DNA of 64,000 bases from Rhizobium esperanzae (GTDB lineage Bacteria > Pseudomonadota > Alphaproteobacteria > Rhizobiales > Rhizobiaceae): assembly GCF_002204185.1 (NCBI RefSeq), contig NZ_MXPU01000006.1, positions 62,001 to 126,000 of the forward strand, written 5' to 3'. Positions 17,261 to 27,709 of the stretch are shown in pieces. A program made the translations under genes and the position numbers. Numbering within the stretch: the first letter of the stretch is position 1; each line of letters opens with the position of its first letter. The notes beneath the pieces were generated by a model that saw only the letters and a list, made by a program, of their open reading frames with translations, made no database searches and had not been told where the DNA came from.

Positions 17261-18265
17261 TCACCTCCTGAACATGGCGCAATCGCAGGGATGATCGATC
17301 AGCCGCTGAAGCTCGTCGTCGAGATGCATCAGCGTGATGGACGCGCCCGCCATTTCGAGCGAGGTGCAGTAATTGCCGACGAGCGATGTGTGGATGACGA
17401 GCCCGGCCTCGTCGAGCCGCGCCTTGACGCGCCGCATCATGATGTAGAGTTCCATCATCGGCGTCGAGCCCAGCGAATTAACAAGCACGGCGACACGATC
17501 GCCAAGCTCGGCCTTCATCTCCCTGAGAAGATTGTCCATCAGTTCGTCGGTCACGGCATCCGCCGTCTTCAGCGGCCCGCGCGCCACGCCGGGCTCGCCG
17601 TGGATGCCCATGCCGATCTCCATCTCCTCCTCGCCGATCTGGAAGTTCGGTTTCAAGGTCTGGGGCAGCGAGCAGGGCGAGAGCGCAACACCCATCGTAT
17701 AGGTGCGCGCATTGGCATGGCGGGCGGCGCGCTCGACCTCGTCGAAGGAATAAAGAAGATCGCAGGCTGCGCCGGCGGCCTTGAAGATAAACACATTGCC
17801 CGCCACGCCGCGCCGCCTGTCCGTCTGATCGGCCGGGGCGGACGCGACATCGTCGGTGGTCAGCACGGTGCGCACCGTAATGTCGTCGAGCGCCAGCATG
17901 TCCGCCGCCATGTCGAAATTCATCACGTCGCCGGCATAATTGCCGTACATGAAGAGCACCCCGACGCCGCCGTCGACGGCCTTGGCGCAGGCCATGATCG
18001 GATCGGGCGGCGGCGAGGCGAAGACATTGCCGATCGCGGCGGCATCAGCGAGCCCCTTGCCGACATAGCCGAGGAATGTCGGCTCATGCCCGGAGCCGCC
18101 GCCGATCACCAGCCCGACCTTGCCCTTGCGCGGTCCGTTCCTGGCAATGATGGCGCGCGGCACGCCGTCCACGGCATAGAGGTGCTCGGGATGTGCCGCG
18201 AGAACCCCTTGCAGCATCTCATCGACGGCATCCGCGCCTGCATTGATAAGCTTCTTCGTCTTCAC
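17261..18265 (-). CDS. dhaK: Dihydroxyacetone-kinase-type subunit DhaK (sugar-binding)
   Basis: 334 residues from a GTG start with GGGAGG six bases upstream; the open frame continues further but without a start of that quality. DhaK features: GGGSGHEPTFLGYVGKGL, NVFASP, LFMYGNYAGDVMNF and GMGIHGEPG, with the substrate-binding His at about residue 222. It is followed directly by dhaL and preceded by the apnL gene, 55 bp away. It could phosphorylate L-erythrulose to L-erythrulose 1-phosphate, joining the pathway at the LerI/DerI steps. This substrate is inferred from neighbours. Confidence 0.8.
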   Translation of the reverse strand: MKTKKLINAGADAVDEMLQGVLAAHPEHLYAVDGVPRAIIARNGPRKGKVGLVIGGGSGHEPTFLGYVGKGLADAAAIGNVFASPPPDPIMACAKAVDGGVGVLFMYGNYAGDVMNFDMAADMLALDDITVRTVLTTDDVASAPADQTDRRRGVAGNVFIFKAAGAACDLLYSFDEVERAARHANARTYTMGVALSPCSLPQTLKPNFQIGEEEMEIGMGIHGEPGVARGPLKTADAVTDELMDNLLREMKAELGDRVAVLVNSLGSTPMMELYIMMRRVKARLDEAGLVIHTSLVGNYCTSLEMAGASITLMHLDDELQRLIDHPCDCAMFRR

Positions 18266-18320
18266 GCCGATCCTCCCAAAACGAGCTCCGACTGCATAGA
18301 TGCGGCGGGCGGGCCAGAGG

Positions 18321-20165
18321 TCAATCCGCCAGCGGCAAGGCGGCCGTCGCGAACGGCGCAAGCTGCAGCTCTTCGGCCAGTGCGCTGCCGCCGACGCTTC
18401 GCTCTTCGCCCGTGAGATTGACCACGTAGAGCCTGGCGCCTGCGGCATCCCGCGCCAGGAAAGAGAGCACTTCGGAGGGCGAAGACGAGAGGCATTCCTG
18501 CCAGGATGCACCCGCCAAGGCCGACAAGGTCCGCACCGTGTTGAAGAGCGGCCGCCGCCCGCCTTGCTCGACAGGTTCATCGGGACCGGCGATCAGGCCG
18601 AAAGGACCGGTCAGCGCCGAAAGCGTCAGGCATTCGAGGCCGGCCTCCAGCACCCGGATCGCATAGCCGAGCGCGAAGGCCTCGGCGAAGCGGCCGTTGT
18701 GGCGGGGATCGCGATTGGCCATCGGAATGCGCCCGCCGGACGGATTGTCCATCGTGCGGCTGCCATAGGGGTTCTGGCGCATCGGGATCGTCGACGGGCC
18801 GATGCGATACGGCTTGTCGCCGTAGATCGCGCGGACGGAGCGCGTGATGAAGGGCAGCGCCTCCAATGTCTGCATGACGCTGAGATCGTCGGCCGCGTGC
18901 ACGATCGGGTTGGTGCAATGGCTGACGAAATCGATCTCACCTGCCGGCACGCGCTTGCGATTGAGCTCGGTGAAATAGCTGAGCATGCCGCCACCGATGC
19001 GAATGCCGGGGAAGGCGGCGCGGGCCGCTGCATAGACCTCTTCGAGGGGAGGGCAGTCCGGCCATTTGCTGCCGGGCGGCGTCGATTGCCGGTCGACGGA
19101 AGGCGACATCAGGATCGCATCCGGCTTGAATCCGGCTTGCTGCATCTGCCGGGCGATCTCGGCTGCCTCGACTGCCGGCGACGATTTGCAAGGGAGCGCG
19201 ATCTCCAGCGTCGAGCGGCCAGGATGGAGAGCCGCGATCGCGGCGAAGTTTTTCAATGCGTGGGGGCCATGCCCGGCGTCGGGATCGAAATGGAAGAGAA
19301 GCTCGCGAGGCGCGATCTCCGACAGGAGAGGCCCGGCCGCCAGTGTCGCCTCGGCCTCCTCGGGCGTCACGATCAAGCCGATCTCGGGCATGGTGCCGGT
19401 TCGCGTACCGAGCTCGAGCCTTATGACGCTGCTCTGCGTCGCGGCTGATGGCGCGACGGAACTGCTGATATCCCGGATGATCAGCGACGTCTTCTGCCGG
19501 ACAGGCTGGTTCGCCGGTATCTGGTAAGGCCAGGGCAAAGCGAGCGGCCGGACATAGGTCTTGTAGGAGGCATCCGACCAGTTGCGCTGATCCTCCATTT
19601 CGAACGTGTCGCCCTCCATCCGGCATTCCGCGGTAACGCCTGGCATGATCTGATGGGTGATGGCGCGCATATCCTTGAAGGGCTGCCACGGCTCGATGAC
19701 ATTGGGAAAACGCGTCGCCGCGATCTGGCCGTCGACATGCTCGACCGCCGCCGGCGAACCGGCCACGCCGACGATCGGATGCAGGATGCAGAAGCCGCAG
19801 CGATTGGTTTCGAAGCCGGTCCCTGAGATGGCTTCGGCCTCGAAATCGAGCCGGTCGCGATATCCGGTGATGCGGACCTCTATGGAGAGCGTCGTCGCTT
19901 CCGGCCCCTCGCAGCGGGCGAGATAGGCGACCTCGAAACGATCCTCGCCTTGCTCGATCCTGAGGTCGGTGATCTCAGGGCTGTAGGTGCCCCAGTCCCG
20001 GTCGCGGACGAGATAGGAAATCGCCCGCAGCACCTCGACGCCGTCGTAGCGGATCGTACGAAGGTTGCCGTCGGCGAGATCGGCCGTCAGCCTTTCCGCC
20101 GTCAAGCGGACCGGCGGCCTTTCCCCAGCGCGGGTGCCGTAGAGCTGAAACGCATCGGCGGTCAT
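18321..20165 (-). CDS. apnL: D-apionate lactonase (ApnL family)
   Basis: 614 residues, a large cytoplasmic protein with no signal peptide. It sits directly after apsD with a 4-bp ATGA overlap. Length and position match ApnL, which hydrolyses D-apionolactone to D-apionate in described rhizobial D-apiose pathways. I recognise it from family memory and context rather than from a short catalytic motif. It looks like a two-part protein, with a beta-rich N-terminal half (EVAYLARCEGPEATTLSIEV) and a glycosidase-like barrel portion (FHFDPDAGHGPHALKNFAAIAAL). A generic hypothetical annotation would be the alternative. Confidence 0.75.
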   Translation of the reverse strand: MTADAFQLYGTRAGERPPVRLTAERLTADLADGNLRTIRYDGVEVLRAISYLVRDRDWGTYSPEITDLRIEQGEDRFEVAYLARCEGPEATTLSIEVRITGYRDRLDFEAEAISGTGFETNRCGFCILHPIVGVAGSPAAVEHVDGQIAATRFPNVIEPWQPFKDMRAITHQIMPGVTAECRMEGDTFEMEDQRNWSDASYKTYVRPLALPWPYQIPANQPVRQKTSLIIRDISSSVAPSAATQSSVIRLELGTRTGTMPEIGLIVTPEEAEATLAAGPLLSEIAPRELLFHFDPDAGHGPHALKNFAAIAALHPGRSTLEIALPCKSSPAVEAAEIARQMQQAGFKPDAILMSPSVDRQSTPPGSKWPDCPPLEEVYAAARAAFPGIRIGGGMLSYFTELNRKRVPAGEIDFVSHCTNPIVHAADDLSVMQTLEALPFITRSVRAIYGDKPYRIGPSTIPMRQNPYGSRTMDNPSGGRIPMANRDPRHNGRFAEAFALGYAIRVLEAGLECLTLSALTGPFGLIAGPDEPVEQGGRRPLFNTVRTLSALAGASWQECLSSSPSEVLSFLARDAAGARLYVVNLTGEERSVGGSALAEELQLAPFATAALPLAD

Positions 20166-21196
20166 CGCAGCATCGCCCGGACATCGATCGTCTGGCCGCG
20201 CGCGGCGCTGTCATAGGCGGCCTCGACAAGGGCGAAGGTCTTCAGATTGTCGGCGCCCGAGGTCGAGTGCTCCGCGCCGCGCCTGAGCTGGTCGACCCAA
20301 TGCTGCTCGATCGCATAGACGCTTTCCTGGATGTTGTGCCAGGGCCGCGAGGCCCAGGACAGCAGCTTCGGCGGGACATCCATGACGGTCGTGCCCCTGC
20401 CGTTGGTGATCTCGAGGCCGTAGCCCTGGGTCAGCCGGATCGTGCCTTCGGAGCCGTCGAGCTCGATCAGCGTCTCGGGGAAGGGCTCCTTCGAGAGCCT
20501 GGTGGCGTAGCTGACGTCGACGACGGATGTCGCGCCGTTCTCATGATCGAGCAGGATGGTCGCGACATCCTCACCCTTGATCCTGTGGTTGACCCGCTTG
20601 GTGCGGGCCGTCAGCGAATTGACGTCGCCGAGGATATAGCGGGCGATATCGAGCGTATGGATGCCGAGATCTTCGATGATGAAGCGCTCGCCTTCGGCGA
20701 GATAGGGCTGGCCGGAAAAGACGTCGTAGCCCGAGCGGAAGGAGAATCGGCCCCAGAAGGGCGTGCCGATGGCGCCGGCATCGAGCGCCTTGCGCACCGC
20801 CTGGATCGGCGTCTGCCAACGGAAATTCTCATGCACCATCAGCGCCACGCCGGCGGCCCGGCAGGCCTCGACCATCGCCTTGGCATCCGAAAGCGTCTTA
20901 GCGAAGGGCTTCTGGCAGATGGCCGGCACCTTGTTTCGGGCCGCCATTTCTACCAGCGCACGGTGGCTCTGAACCGTCGTGGCGATATCGACGAAATCGA
21001 AGCCGTCATCGGCAAACATCGCCTCGGCATCCCTATAGCGCCGCTCGATGCCGAACTGGTCGCCGACGAGCTTCAGCCGCTCGGGATCGCGGTCGCAGAT
21101 CGCGACGATCTCGGCACCTTCGACATCGTTCCAGGCATGCATCTGGTTGATCGCAAAGAAGCCGCAGCCGATCAACGCGCCTTTCAATTCGGTCAT
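20162..21196 (-). CDS. apsD: D-apiose dehydrogenase (Gfo/Idh/MocA family)
   Basis: 344 residues. N-terminal Rossmann fold (KGALIGCGFFAINQMHAW), the EKP-like motif as CQKPFAKTL near residue 93, and DLGIHTLDIARYILG with the catalytic Asp/His pair near residue 175. The family oxidises or reduces sugars with NAD(P). In apiose loci this enzyme makes D-apionolactone from D-apiose. It starts one base after the permease stop and overlaps apnL, so transport and the first two catabolic steps are translated together. Substrate is inferred from the locus. Confidence 0.8.
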   Translation of the reverse strand: MTELKGALIGCGFFAINQMHAWNDVEGAEIVAICDRDPERLKLVGDQFGIERRYRDAEAMFADDGFDFVDIATTVQSHRALVEMAARNKVPAICQKPFAKTLSDAKAMVEACRAAGVALMVHENFRWQTPIQAVRKALDAGAIGTPFWGRFSFRSGYDVFSGQPYLAEGERFIIEDLGIHTLDIARYILGDVNSLTARTKRVNHRIKGEDVATILLDHENGATSVVDVSYATRLSKEPFPETLIELDGSEGTIRLTQGYGLEITNGRGTTVMDVPPKLLSWASRPWHNIQESVYAIEQHWVDQLRRGAEHSTSGADNLKTFALVEAAYDSAARGQTIDVRAMLR

Positions 21197-21197
21197 G

Positions 21198-22259
21198 TCA
21201 GCCTGCCTTTGCCATCTGCATGAGGGTGACGCGCTGCTGCAGGCGCCGCTGCGCCTGGTCGACGACCACGGCGATGATGATGACGAGGCCCTTGATGACC
21301 ATCTGCCAGAAGGAGGAAACGCCCATCATGACGAGACCGTCAGAGAGGATGCCGATGACAAAGGCGCCGATGATCGTGCCGCCGATCGTGCCGCGCCCGC
21401 CCGACATCGAAGTGCCGCCGAGCACCGCTGCGGCGATCGCATTGAGCTCGAAGCTTTCGCCGGTCGCCGGATGGGCGGCCATCAGCTCCGAGGAGATGAC
21501 GACGCCGACGATCGCCGCGCAAAGGCCGGAGAACATGTAGACGAAGATTTTCACGAGATCGACGCGGATGCCCGACATGCGCGCGGCCCGCTCATTGCCG
21601 CCGACGGCGAAGATGTGGCGGCCGATCGGCGTCGAACGCGCGACATAGGCGGCCGCGAGCGCCAGCATGATCAGGATCCAGATCGACACCGGCAGGCCGA
21701 GAATGCGGCCGGCTCCGAAGAAGTCGAAGCCGGTCGTCGCATATTCCGGACGGCCAACGAGGTTCGGAAAGGTCTGGCCGTCAGAGGACAGCAGCGCCAG
21801 GCCCCGGGCGATATAGAGCGTGCCGAGCGTGGCGATGAAGGGCGCGACGTTGAGCTTGGTGATCAACAGGCCGTTGATGAGACCGATGACAAGGCCGATC
21901 GACAGCGTGATCAGCACGATCTCGAAGAGGTTGAAATAGATGGTGTAGCCGATCGGCAGCTCGATGCCGTAGAGGATCAGTCCGCCGGCGACCATGCCGC
22001 AGAGCCCGACGATCGAGCCGACCGAAAGGTCGATGCCGCCGGTGATGATGACGAAGGTCATGCCCATCGCGAGGAATGCGTTCAGCGCCACATGCTTCGA
22101 CATCAGGATCATGTTCGCCGTCGAGGTGAAGTTCGGCGCGAAGATCGCAAAGAAGATGATGACGGCGAAAAGCGCGATGAAGGTCCTGAGCTTCATCAGC
22201 GTCAGAAGCGCAGAGCCGTTGGCGCCCTTCGGCGCAAGAGTTGAGGTAGCCGCCATCAT
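21198..22259 (-). CDS. ABC sugar importer permease (RbsC-like, CUT2)
   Basis: 353 residues with about ten hydrophobic segments and RbsC-family blocks (AMGMTFVIITGGIDLSVGSIVG, GLINGLLITKLNVAPFIATLGTLYIARG, AVGGNERAARMSGI, LGGTSMSGGRGTIGGTIIGA). The first of two adjacent ATGs (22259) overlaps the ATPase stop as ATGA. It forms the inner-membrane channel of the importer with the ATPase at 22256-23806 and the binding protein at 24521-25462. Given the genes around it, D-apiose or an apiose derivative is the likely substrate. Confidence 0.85.
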   Translation of the reverse strand: MMAATSTLAPKGANGSALLTLMKLRTFIALFAVIIFFAIFAPNFTSTANMILMSKHVALNAFLAMGMTFVIITGGIDLSVGSIVGLCGMVAGGLILYGIELPIGYTIYFNLFEIVLITLSIGLVIGLINGLLITKLNVAPFIATLGTLYIARGLALLSSDGQTFPNLVGRPEYATTGFDFFGAGRILGLPVSIWILIMLALAAAYVARSTPIGRHIFAVGGNERAARMSGIRVDLVKIFVYMFSGLCAAIVGVVISSELMAAHPATGESFELNAIAAAVLGGTSMSGGRGTIGGTIIGAFVIGILSDGLVMMGVSSFWQMVIKGLVIIIAVVVDQAQRRLQQRVTLMQMAKAG

Positions 22260-23806
22260 GACGCGATTTTCCCTTGATGTCCGTGTCCCTTGGCCGAAGC
22301 CGCGATAATGGCGTCTTCCGTCGCTTCGTCCCTGTCGAAGACGGCGACGAGCTGGCCATTGCTCAAGACCGCGATGCGGTCGGATAGCGCCATGACCTCT
22401 TCGAGGTCGGAGGTCGAAAACAGGATGGCGAGCCCGTTTGCCGCCAGCCGCCGCATGGTGCGGAAGACGTCGGCCTTGGCGCCGACATCGATGCCGCGGC
22501 TCGGCTCGTCCATCAGCAGCACCTTCGGATTGGTCATCAGCGCCTTACCTATGACGACCTTCTGCTGGTTACCGCCGGACATGGAGGTGACCTCGAAATC
22601 CGGGTTCGGCGCCTTGATGGAGAGATCGCGGATCGCTTCCTGAATGGCGTTCTTCTCCGCGCCGCTGTCGATATGAAAAAGCCGGGTGAAGCGCGACAGG
22701 CTCGCGAGCGTCAGGTTGGAAGCGATGGACAGCACCTGCACCAGCCCCTCGCGCTGCCGGTCTTCCGGGATCAGCGCCAGGCCGCGGCGGATGCGCCGCG
22801 TGGTGTCGCGGGCGCGCACTTGCCTGCCGTCGATGAAGATCTTACCGGTCGAATGCGTATGGCGTCCGATCACGCATTCGAAAAATTCGCTGCGCCCGGC
22901 GCCCATCAGGCCATAGATGCCGAGGATCTCGCCTGCCTTGACCGACAGGGAAACGTCGTTGACCGAAAGCCCACCGGTCGGCCGGGGAAGGCTGATGTTT
23001 TCGGCGCGGAAGACTTCCTTGCCGACCGAATGGGTGACGGATTTCGCGAAATCCTTGGCGTCCGAGCCGATCATCGAACGGACGATCCAGCGCGTGTCGA
23101 TGTCGCGCACCATGGCGTGCCCGGTGATCTGGCCGTCGCGCAGCACGGTGATGTAGTCGCCGATCCGCATCAGCTCTTCCAGCCGGTGCGAGATATAGAC
23201 GATCGCCACCCCCTGCGCCTTCAGCTCGGCGATCACCTTGAACAGGATCTCGACTTCGGCCGCCGACAGCGCCGAGGTCGGCTCGTCCATGATCAGGATG
23301 CGGGCATTAAGCGACATCGCCTTGGCGATCTCGACCAGCTGCTGCTGGCCGATCGGCAGATCCTCGACCATCGTATCGGCCTCGATGCCGGCATCGAGGC
23401 GCCGCAGGAATTCATTGGCCTTTTCGACCTGCGCCTTGTGATCGATGCCGAGCAGGCCGCGGGTGATTTCGCGCCTGGTGAAGATGTTTTCGGCGACCGA
23501 CATGTTGGCGAAGAGATTGAGCTCCTGGAAGATCATGCCGATGCCGTTCGCCTGCGCGTCGGCCGGGCTGTCGAAGGAAACGGGCTTGCCGTCCAGGATG
23601 ATGCGGCCATGCGTCGGGCGCTCGACGCCGGCGATGATCTTCATCAGCGTCGATTTGCCGGCGCCGTTTTCGCCGACGAGAACATTCACCGCGCCTCGGC
23701 GCAGCTCCAGATTGGCCCGCTTGACGGCGACGATGCCGGAATAGACCTTCGACACGTCGTCGAGACGGAGGATGATATCGTCCTGATGTGCGTCTGTCGC
23801 CGTCAT
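22256..23806 (-). CDS. ABC sugar importer ATPase with two nucleotide-binding domains (RbsA-like)
   Basis: 516 residues from the ATG at 23806, which overlaps the DUF2291 stop; the frame is open further upstream but that part is antisense-type noise. Two ABC domains are present. The first is complete: Walker A GENGAGKST, LPIGQQQLVEIAKAM and ILIMDEPTSAL. The second has a degenerate Walker A region (GLMGAGRSEFFE), MSGGNQQKVVIGKAL and LLMDEPSRGIDVGAK. This asymmetry is normal for CUT2 sugar importers. It powers the neighbouring RbsC-like permease. Confidence 0.88.
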   Translation of the reverse strand: MTATDAHQDDIILRLDDVSKVYSGIVAVKRANLELRRGAVNVLVGENGAGKSTLMKIIAGVERPTHGRIILDGKPVSFDSPADAQANGIGMIFQELNLFANMSVAENIFTRREITRGLLGIDHKAQVEKANEFLRRLDAGIEADTMVEDLPIGQQQLVEIAKAMSLNARILIMDEPTSALSAAEVEILFKVIAELKAQGVAIVYISHRLEELMRIGDYITVLRDGQITGHAMVRDIDTRWIVRSMIGSDAKDFAKSVTHSVGKEVFRAENISLPRPTGGLSVNDVSLSVKAGEILGIYGLMGAGRSEFFECVIGRHTHSTGKIFIDGRQVRARDTTRRIRRGLALIPEDRQREGLVQVLSIASNLTLASLSRFTRLFHIDSGAEKNAIQEAIRDLSIKAPNPDFEVTSMSGGNQQKVVIGKALMTNPKVLLMDEPSRGIDVGAKADVFRTMRRLAANGLAILFSTSDLEEVMALSDRIAVLSNGQLVAVFDRDEATEDAIIAASAKGHGHQGKIAS

Positions 23807-24447
23807 GATCCCACCTTCAGTTCCGAAGGTGTGACGAGCGGCAGCTCGCCGCTTCTCGGCAGCGGGAAGGCGCCGATCACCGTCACCGTCTTGCCGGTGA
23901 GATCCTCGCGCGGAACGGCGGAGAGGAAGGCGGCATTGGCCTTCTCGTTGAACGCCTTGCCGAACTGCGCCCATTCGATCTGGTTCTTGAACTCGTTGAA
24001 ATTGACGAATTCGAGCGTGTCGCGCAGCGCGGTGCCGCGCAGCGCCGGGCCGATCTGCACCTTCGCATCGGCCTTGCCGTCGCCATCGGCATCGACATCG
24101 AGCGTCGCCGCGCGCGAGGCGGTGTCGGCCGCGACGACCGTGCCGGTGATCTTCACCGCATAGGTCCAGGGCGAGCTGCTCTGCTTGCGCGGATTGCCGT
24201 ATTTTTCGCCCGCGGCATCGGGGCTCGTCGCAACGAGCTGCATGACGTCCTTCAGCTCGCCGGCGCGCTTTTCGAAATAGGGCACGACCTGAGGCTGCCA
24301 GATCGCCTCGACCTTGGCATTCGGATCGAAAGCGGTCTTGGCCGCTGCCGCCGCCTTCTCTTCCGCGGTCGGCGTCTTGATGATCTTGCAACCGGGCAGG
24401 GCCGCCGCCACGACGGCAGCCAGCAATGCGCCCTTCATTCTCAACAT
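23803..24447 (-). CDS. DUF2291 lipoprotein associated with sugar ABC importers
   Basis: 214 residues from the ATG at 24447. The N-terminus MLRMKGALLAAVVAAALPGCK is a lipoprotein signal peptide with lipobox LPGC, so the mature protein should be lipid-anchored in the periplasm. The family occurs between binding-protein and ATPase genes of CUT2 sugar operons, exactly as here, and its role is unknown. It overlaps the ATPase start (ATGA). A calcium-loop-like DVDADGDGKAD stretch is visible near residue 120. Confidence 0.75.
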   Translation of the reverse strand: MLRMKGALLAAVVAAALPGCKIIKTPTAEEKAAAAAKTAFDPNAKVEAIWQPQVVPYFEKRAGELKDVMQLVATSPDAAGEKYGNPRKQSSSPWTYAVKITGTVVAADTASRAATLDVDADGDGKADAKVQIGPALRGTALRDTLEFVNFNEFKNQIEWAQFGKAFNEKANAAFLSAVPREDLTGKTVTVIGAFPLPRSGELPLVTPSELKVGS

Positions 24448-24477
24448 GCGGGTGAACCTCGGCGTCTCGCAAAATGC

Positions 24478-24511
24478 ATTGCGGAGGGCGCAACATTGCA
24501 CCCTCCGCAAT
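24478..24511 (-). promoter_or_regulatory. Intra-operon hairpin after the sugar-binding-protein gene
   Basis: A perfect 11-bp stem (ATTGCGGAGGG / CCCTCCGCAAT) with a 12-base loop lies in the 73-bp gap between the binding-protein stop and the DUF2291 start. There is no following T-run. Hairpins at this position often protect the upstream binding-protein mRNA or partly terminate transcription, giving more binding protein than membrane components. Confidence 0.6.
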
Positions 24512-24520
24512 TGGGGCTGA

Positions 24521-26387
<1,867 letters not shown>

Positions 26388-26417
26388 GTTTTCCTCACCT
26401 TTTCAGTTCTGGATAGG

Positions 26418-26439
26418 ATCATATACTGGTATGATGAGT
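26418..26439. promoter_or_regulatory. Candidate FCD-GntR operator upstream of apnO
   Basis: ATCATATACTGGTATGAT (26418-26435) has ATCATA/TATGAT arms, and the 14-mer CTGGTATGATGAGT (26426-26439) recurs with one mismatch at 30362-30375 in front of oiaX. Both places are upstream of divisions of the apiose operon, and an FCD-GntR gene is adjacent. The minus-strand reading, with a TATAC-like element, may overlap a -10 box. Confidence 0.55.
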
Positions 26440-26461
26440 CAATCACCATATCATTACGCGC

Positions 26462-26908
26462 TTAGGCCCCATGTTTCTCCGCATCGAGCCGGTCGATCGC
26501 CTGCACGTTGCCGGCCGACGGGCCATCGGGGTCGAATTCGGAGGCGAGCCAGACGTCGACGATCGATTTCGCCAGTTCCGGCCCGATGACGCGCGCACCC
26601 ATGGTGATGATCTGGGCGTTGTTGGATTTCACCGCGCGTTCCGCCGAATAGGTGTCGTGGGTGAGCGCGGCGCGGATGCCCGGCACCTTGTTGGCGGAGA
26701 TGCACACGCCGATGCCGGTGCCGCAGAACAGAATGCCGCGCTCATGCTCGCCGTCGACGATCGTCTGCGCCAGGCGCTGGGAGAGATCGGCATAAAAGCC
26801 GGACTGGCTGAGATCGTGCACTTCGAGATCCGCCTTGCCGGCGAGATGGGCGGCAATGACGTCCAGGAGCGGTTTGCCGGCGCTGTCGGCGCCAATTGCG
26901 ATCTTCAT
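26462..26908 (-). CDS. derI: RpiB-family isomerase, D-erythrulose-4-phosphate isomerase type
   Basis: 148 residues, RpiB/LacAB fold. [18 protein letters not shown] at the N-terminus, the catalytic Cys at about residue 62 in [17 protein letters not shown], and the [14 protein letters not shown] loop. In erythritol and apiose pathways the DerI branch of this family converts D-erythrulose 4-phosphate to D-erythrose 4-phosphate, feeding the pentose-phosphate pathway. It overlaps the TIM-like gene by 4 bp and ends the oiaX-led operon. Ribose-5-phosphate isomerase activity is the generic alternative, but the pairing with a TIM-like enzyme favours DerI. Confidence 0.8.
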   Translation of the reverse strand: MKIAIGADSAGKPLLDVIAAHLAGKADLEVHDLSQSGFYADLSQRLAQTIVDGEHERGILFCGTGIGVCISANKVPGIRAALTHDTYSAERAVKSNNAQIITMGARVIGPELAKSIVDVWLASEFDPDGPSAGNVQAIDRLDAEKHGA

Positions 26909-27708
26909 GGCAGTTTCCTTTCACTCGCCGTCTGGCGTGGAGATGAGCGGTCGATCGCCGCGCTGACGCGGGCGAGAATGTCGAGATAGCCTTCGACGGA
27001 CCAGGCGGAGCGGCCGATGAAAAGGCCGTCGATATCGGGCTCGCCGATCAGTTCCTCGCAATTGCCGGGATGGACGCTGCCGCCATAGAGGACCGGCACC
27101 GGGCGGCCGAGAATGGATTTCGCCACCTCGGCGATCTTGCCGTGCCGCTGCGAGGCATAATCGGCCGTCGCCGGAATGCCGTTGACGCCGATCGCCCAGA
27201 CCGGCTCGTAGGCAAGCAGGATCGGAGCCTCGCCGGCCTCGATTTCGACGCCCCTCAGGGCAGCCTCGACCTGCCGCCGCAACACGGCATCGGCCCGGCC
27301 TTCGTTACGCTCCTGCAGGGTCTCGCCGATGCAGACCAGCGGCGTCAGGCCGTGGCGGATGGCGGCGGCAACCTTGAGGCCGACGGTCTCGTCGGTCTCG
27401 CCGAAATGTTCGCGCCGTTCGGAGTGGCCGAGCTCGACGAGATCGAGCCGGCAATCCTTCAGCATCAGCGGCGAAACTTCGCCGGTCCAGGCGCCGGCAT
27501 CCTCCCAATGCATGTTCTGGGCGCCGACCTTCACCGAGCTCTCGGAAAGCACGCGCTTGACCTCGCGCAGCGATGTGAAGGAGGGGATGACGAAGCGCTG
27601 CACGCGGGCATCGCGTTCACGATCCGCATCGGCGAGGCGGCGCGCGAAGGCGAGCGCTTCCTCAAGCGTCTTGTTCATCTTAAAGCTGGTGCCGACCCAG
27701 ACGACCAT
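26905..27708 (-). CDS. lerI: Triose-phosphate-isomerase-like enzyme, L-erythrulose-1-phosphate isomerase type
   Basis: 267 residues, TIM-barrel. The catalytic set is visible: Lys10 in GTSFKMN, His95 in [14 protein letters not shown], and Glu168 in [11 protein letters not shown]; the phosphate loop is [12 protein letters not shown]. It starts [13 protein letters not shown] rather than the housekeeping (V/A)GNWKMN form, a hallmark of the LerI branch that interconverts L-erythrulose 1-phosphate and D-erythrulose 4-phosphate. It overlaps derI, and the oiaK stop is adjacent. A second housekeeping TIM should exist elsewhere on the genome. Confidence 0.82.
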   Translation of the reverse strand: MVVWVGTSFKMNKTLEEALAFARRLADADRERDARVQRFVIPSFTSLREVKRVLSESSVKVGAQNMHWEDAGAWTGEVSPLMLKDCRLDLVELGHSERREHFGETDETVGLKVAAAIRHGLTPLVCIGETLQERNEGRADAVLRRQVEAALRGVEIEAGEAPILLAYEPVWAIGVNGIPATADYASQRHGKIAEVAKSILGRPVPVLYGGSVHPGNCEELIGEPDIDGLFIGRSAWSVEGYLDILARVSAAIDRSSPRQTASERKLP

Positions 27709-27709
27709 C

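Noticed and set aside
21048..22244. 398-residue plus-strand frame antisense to the ABC permease
   Set aside because: Asp/Arg/His-rich shadow typical of GC-rich genes; the opposite strand has clear RbsC motifs.
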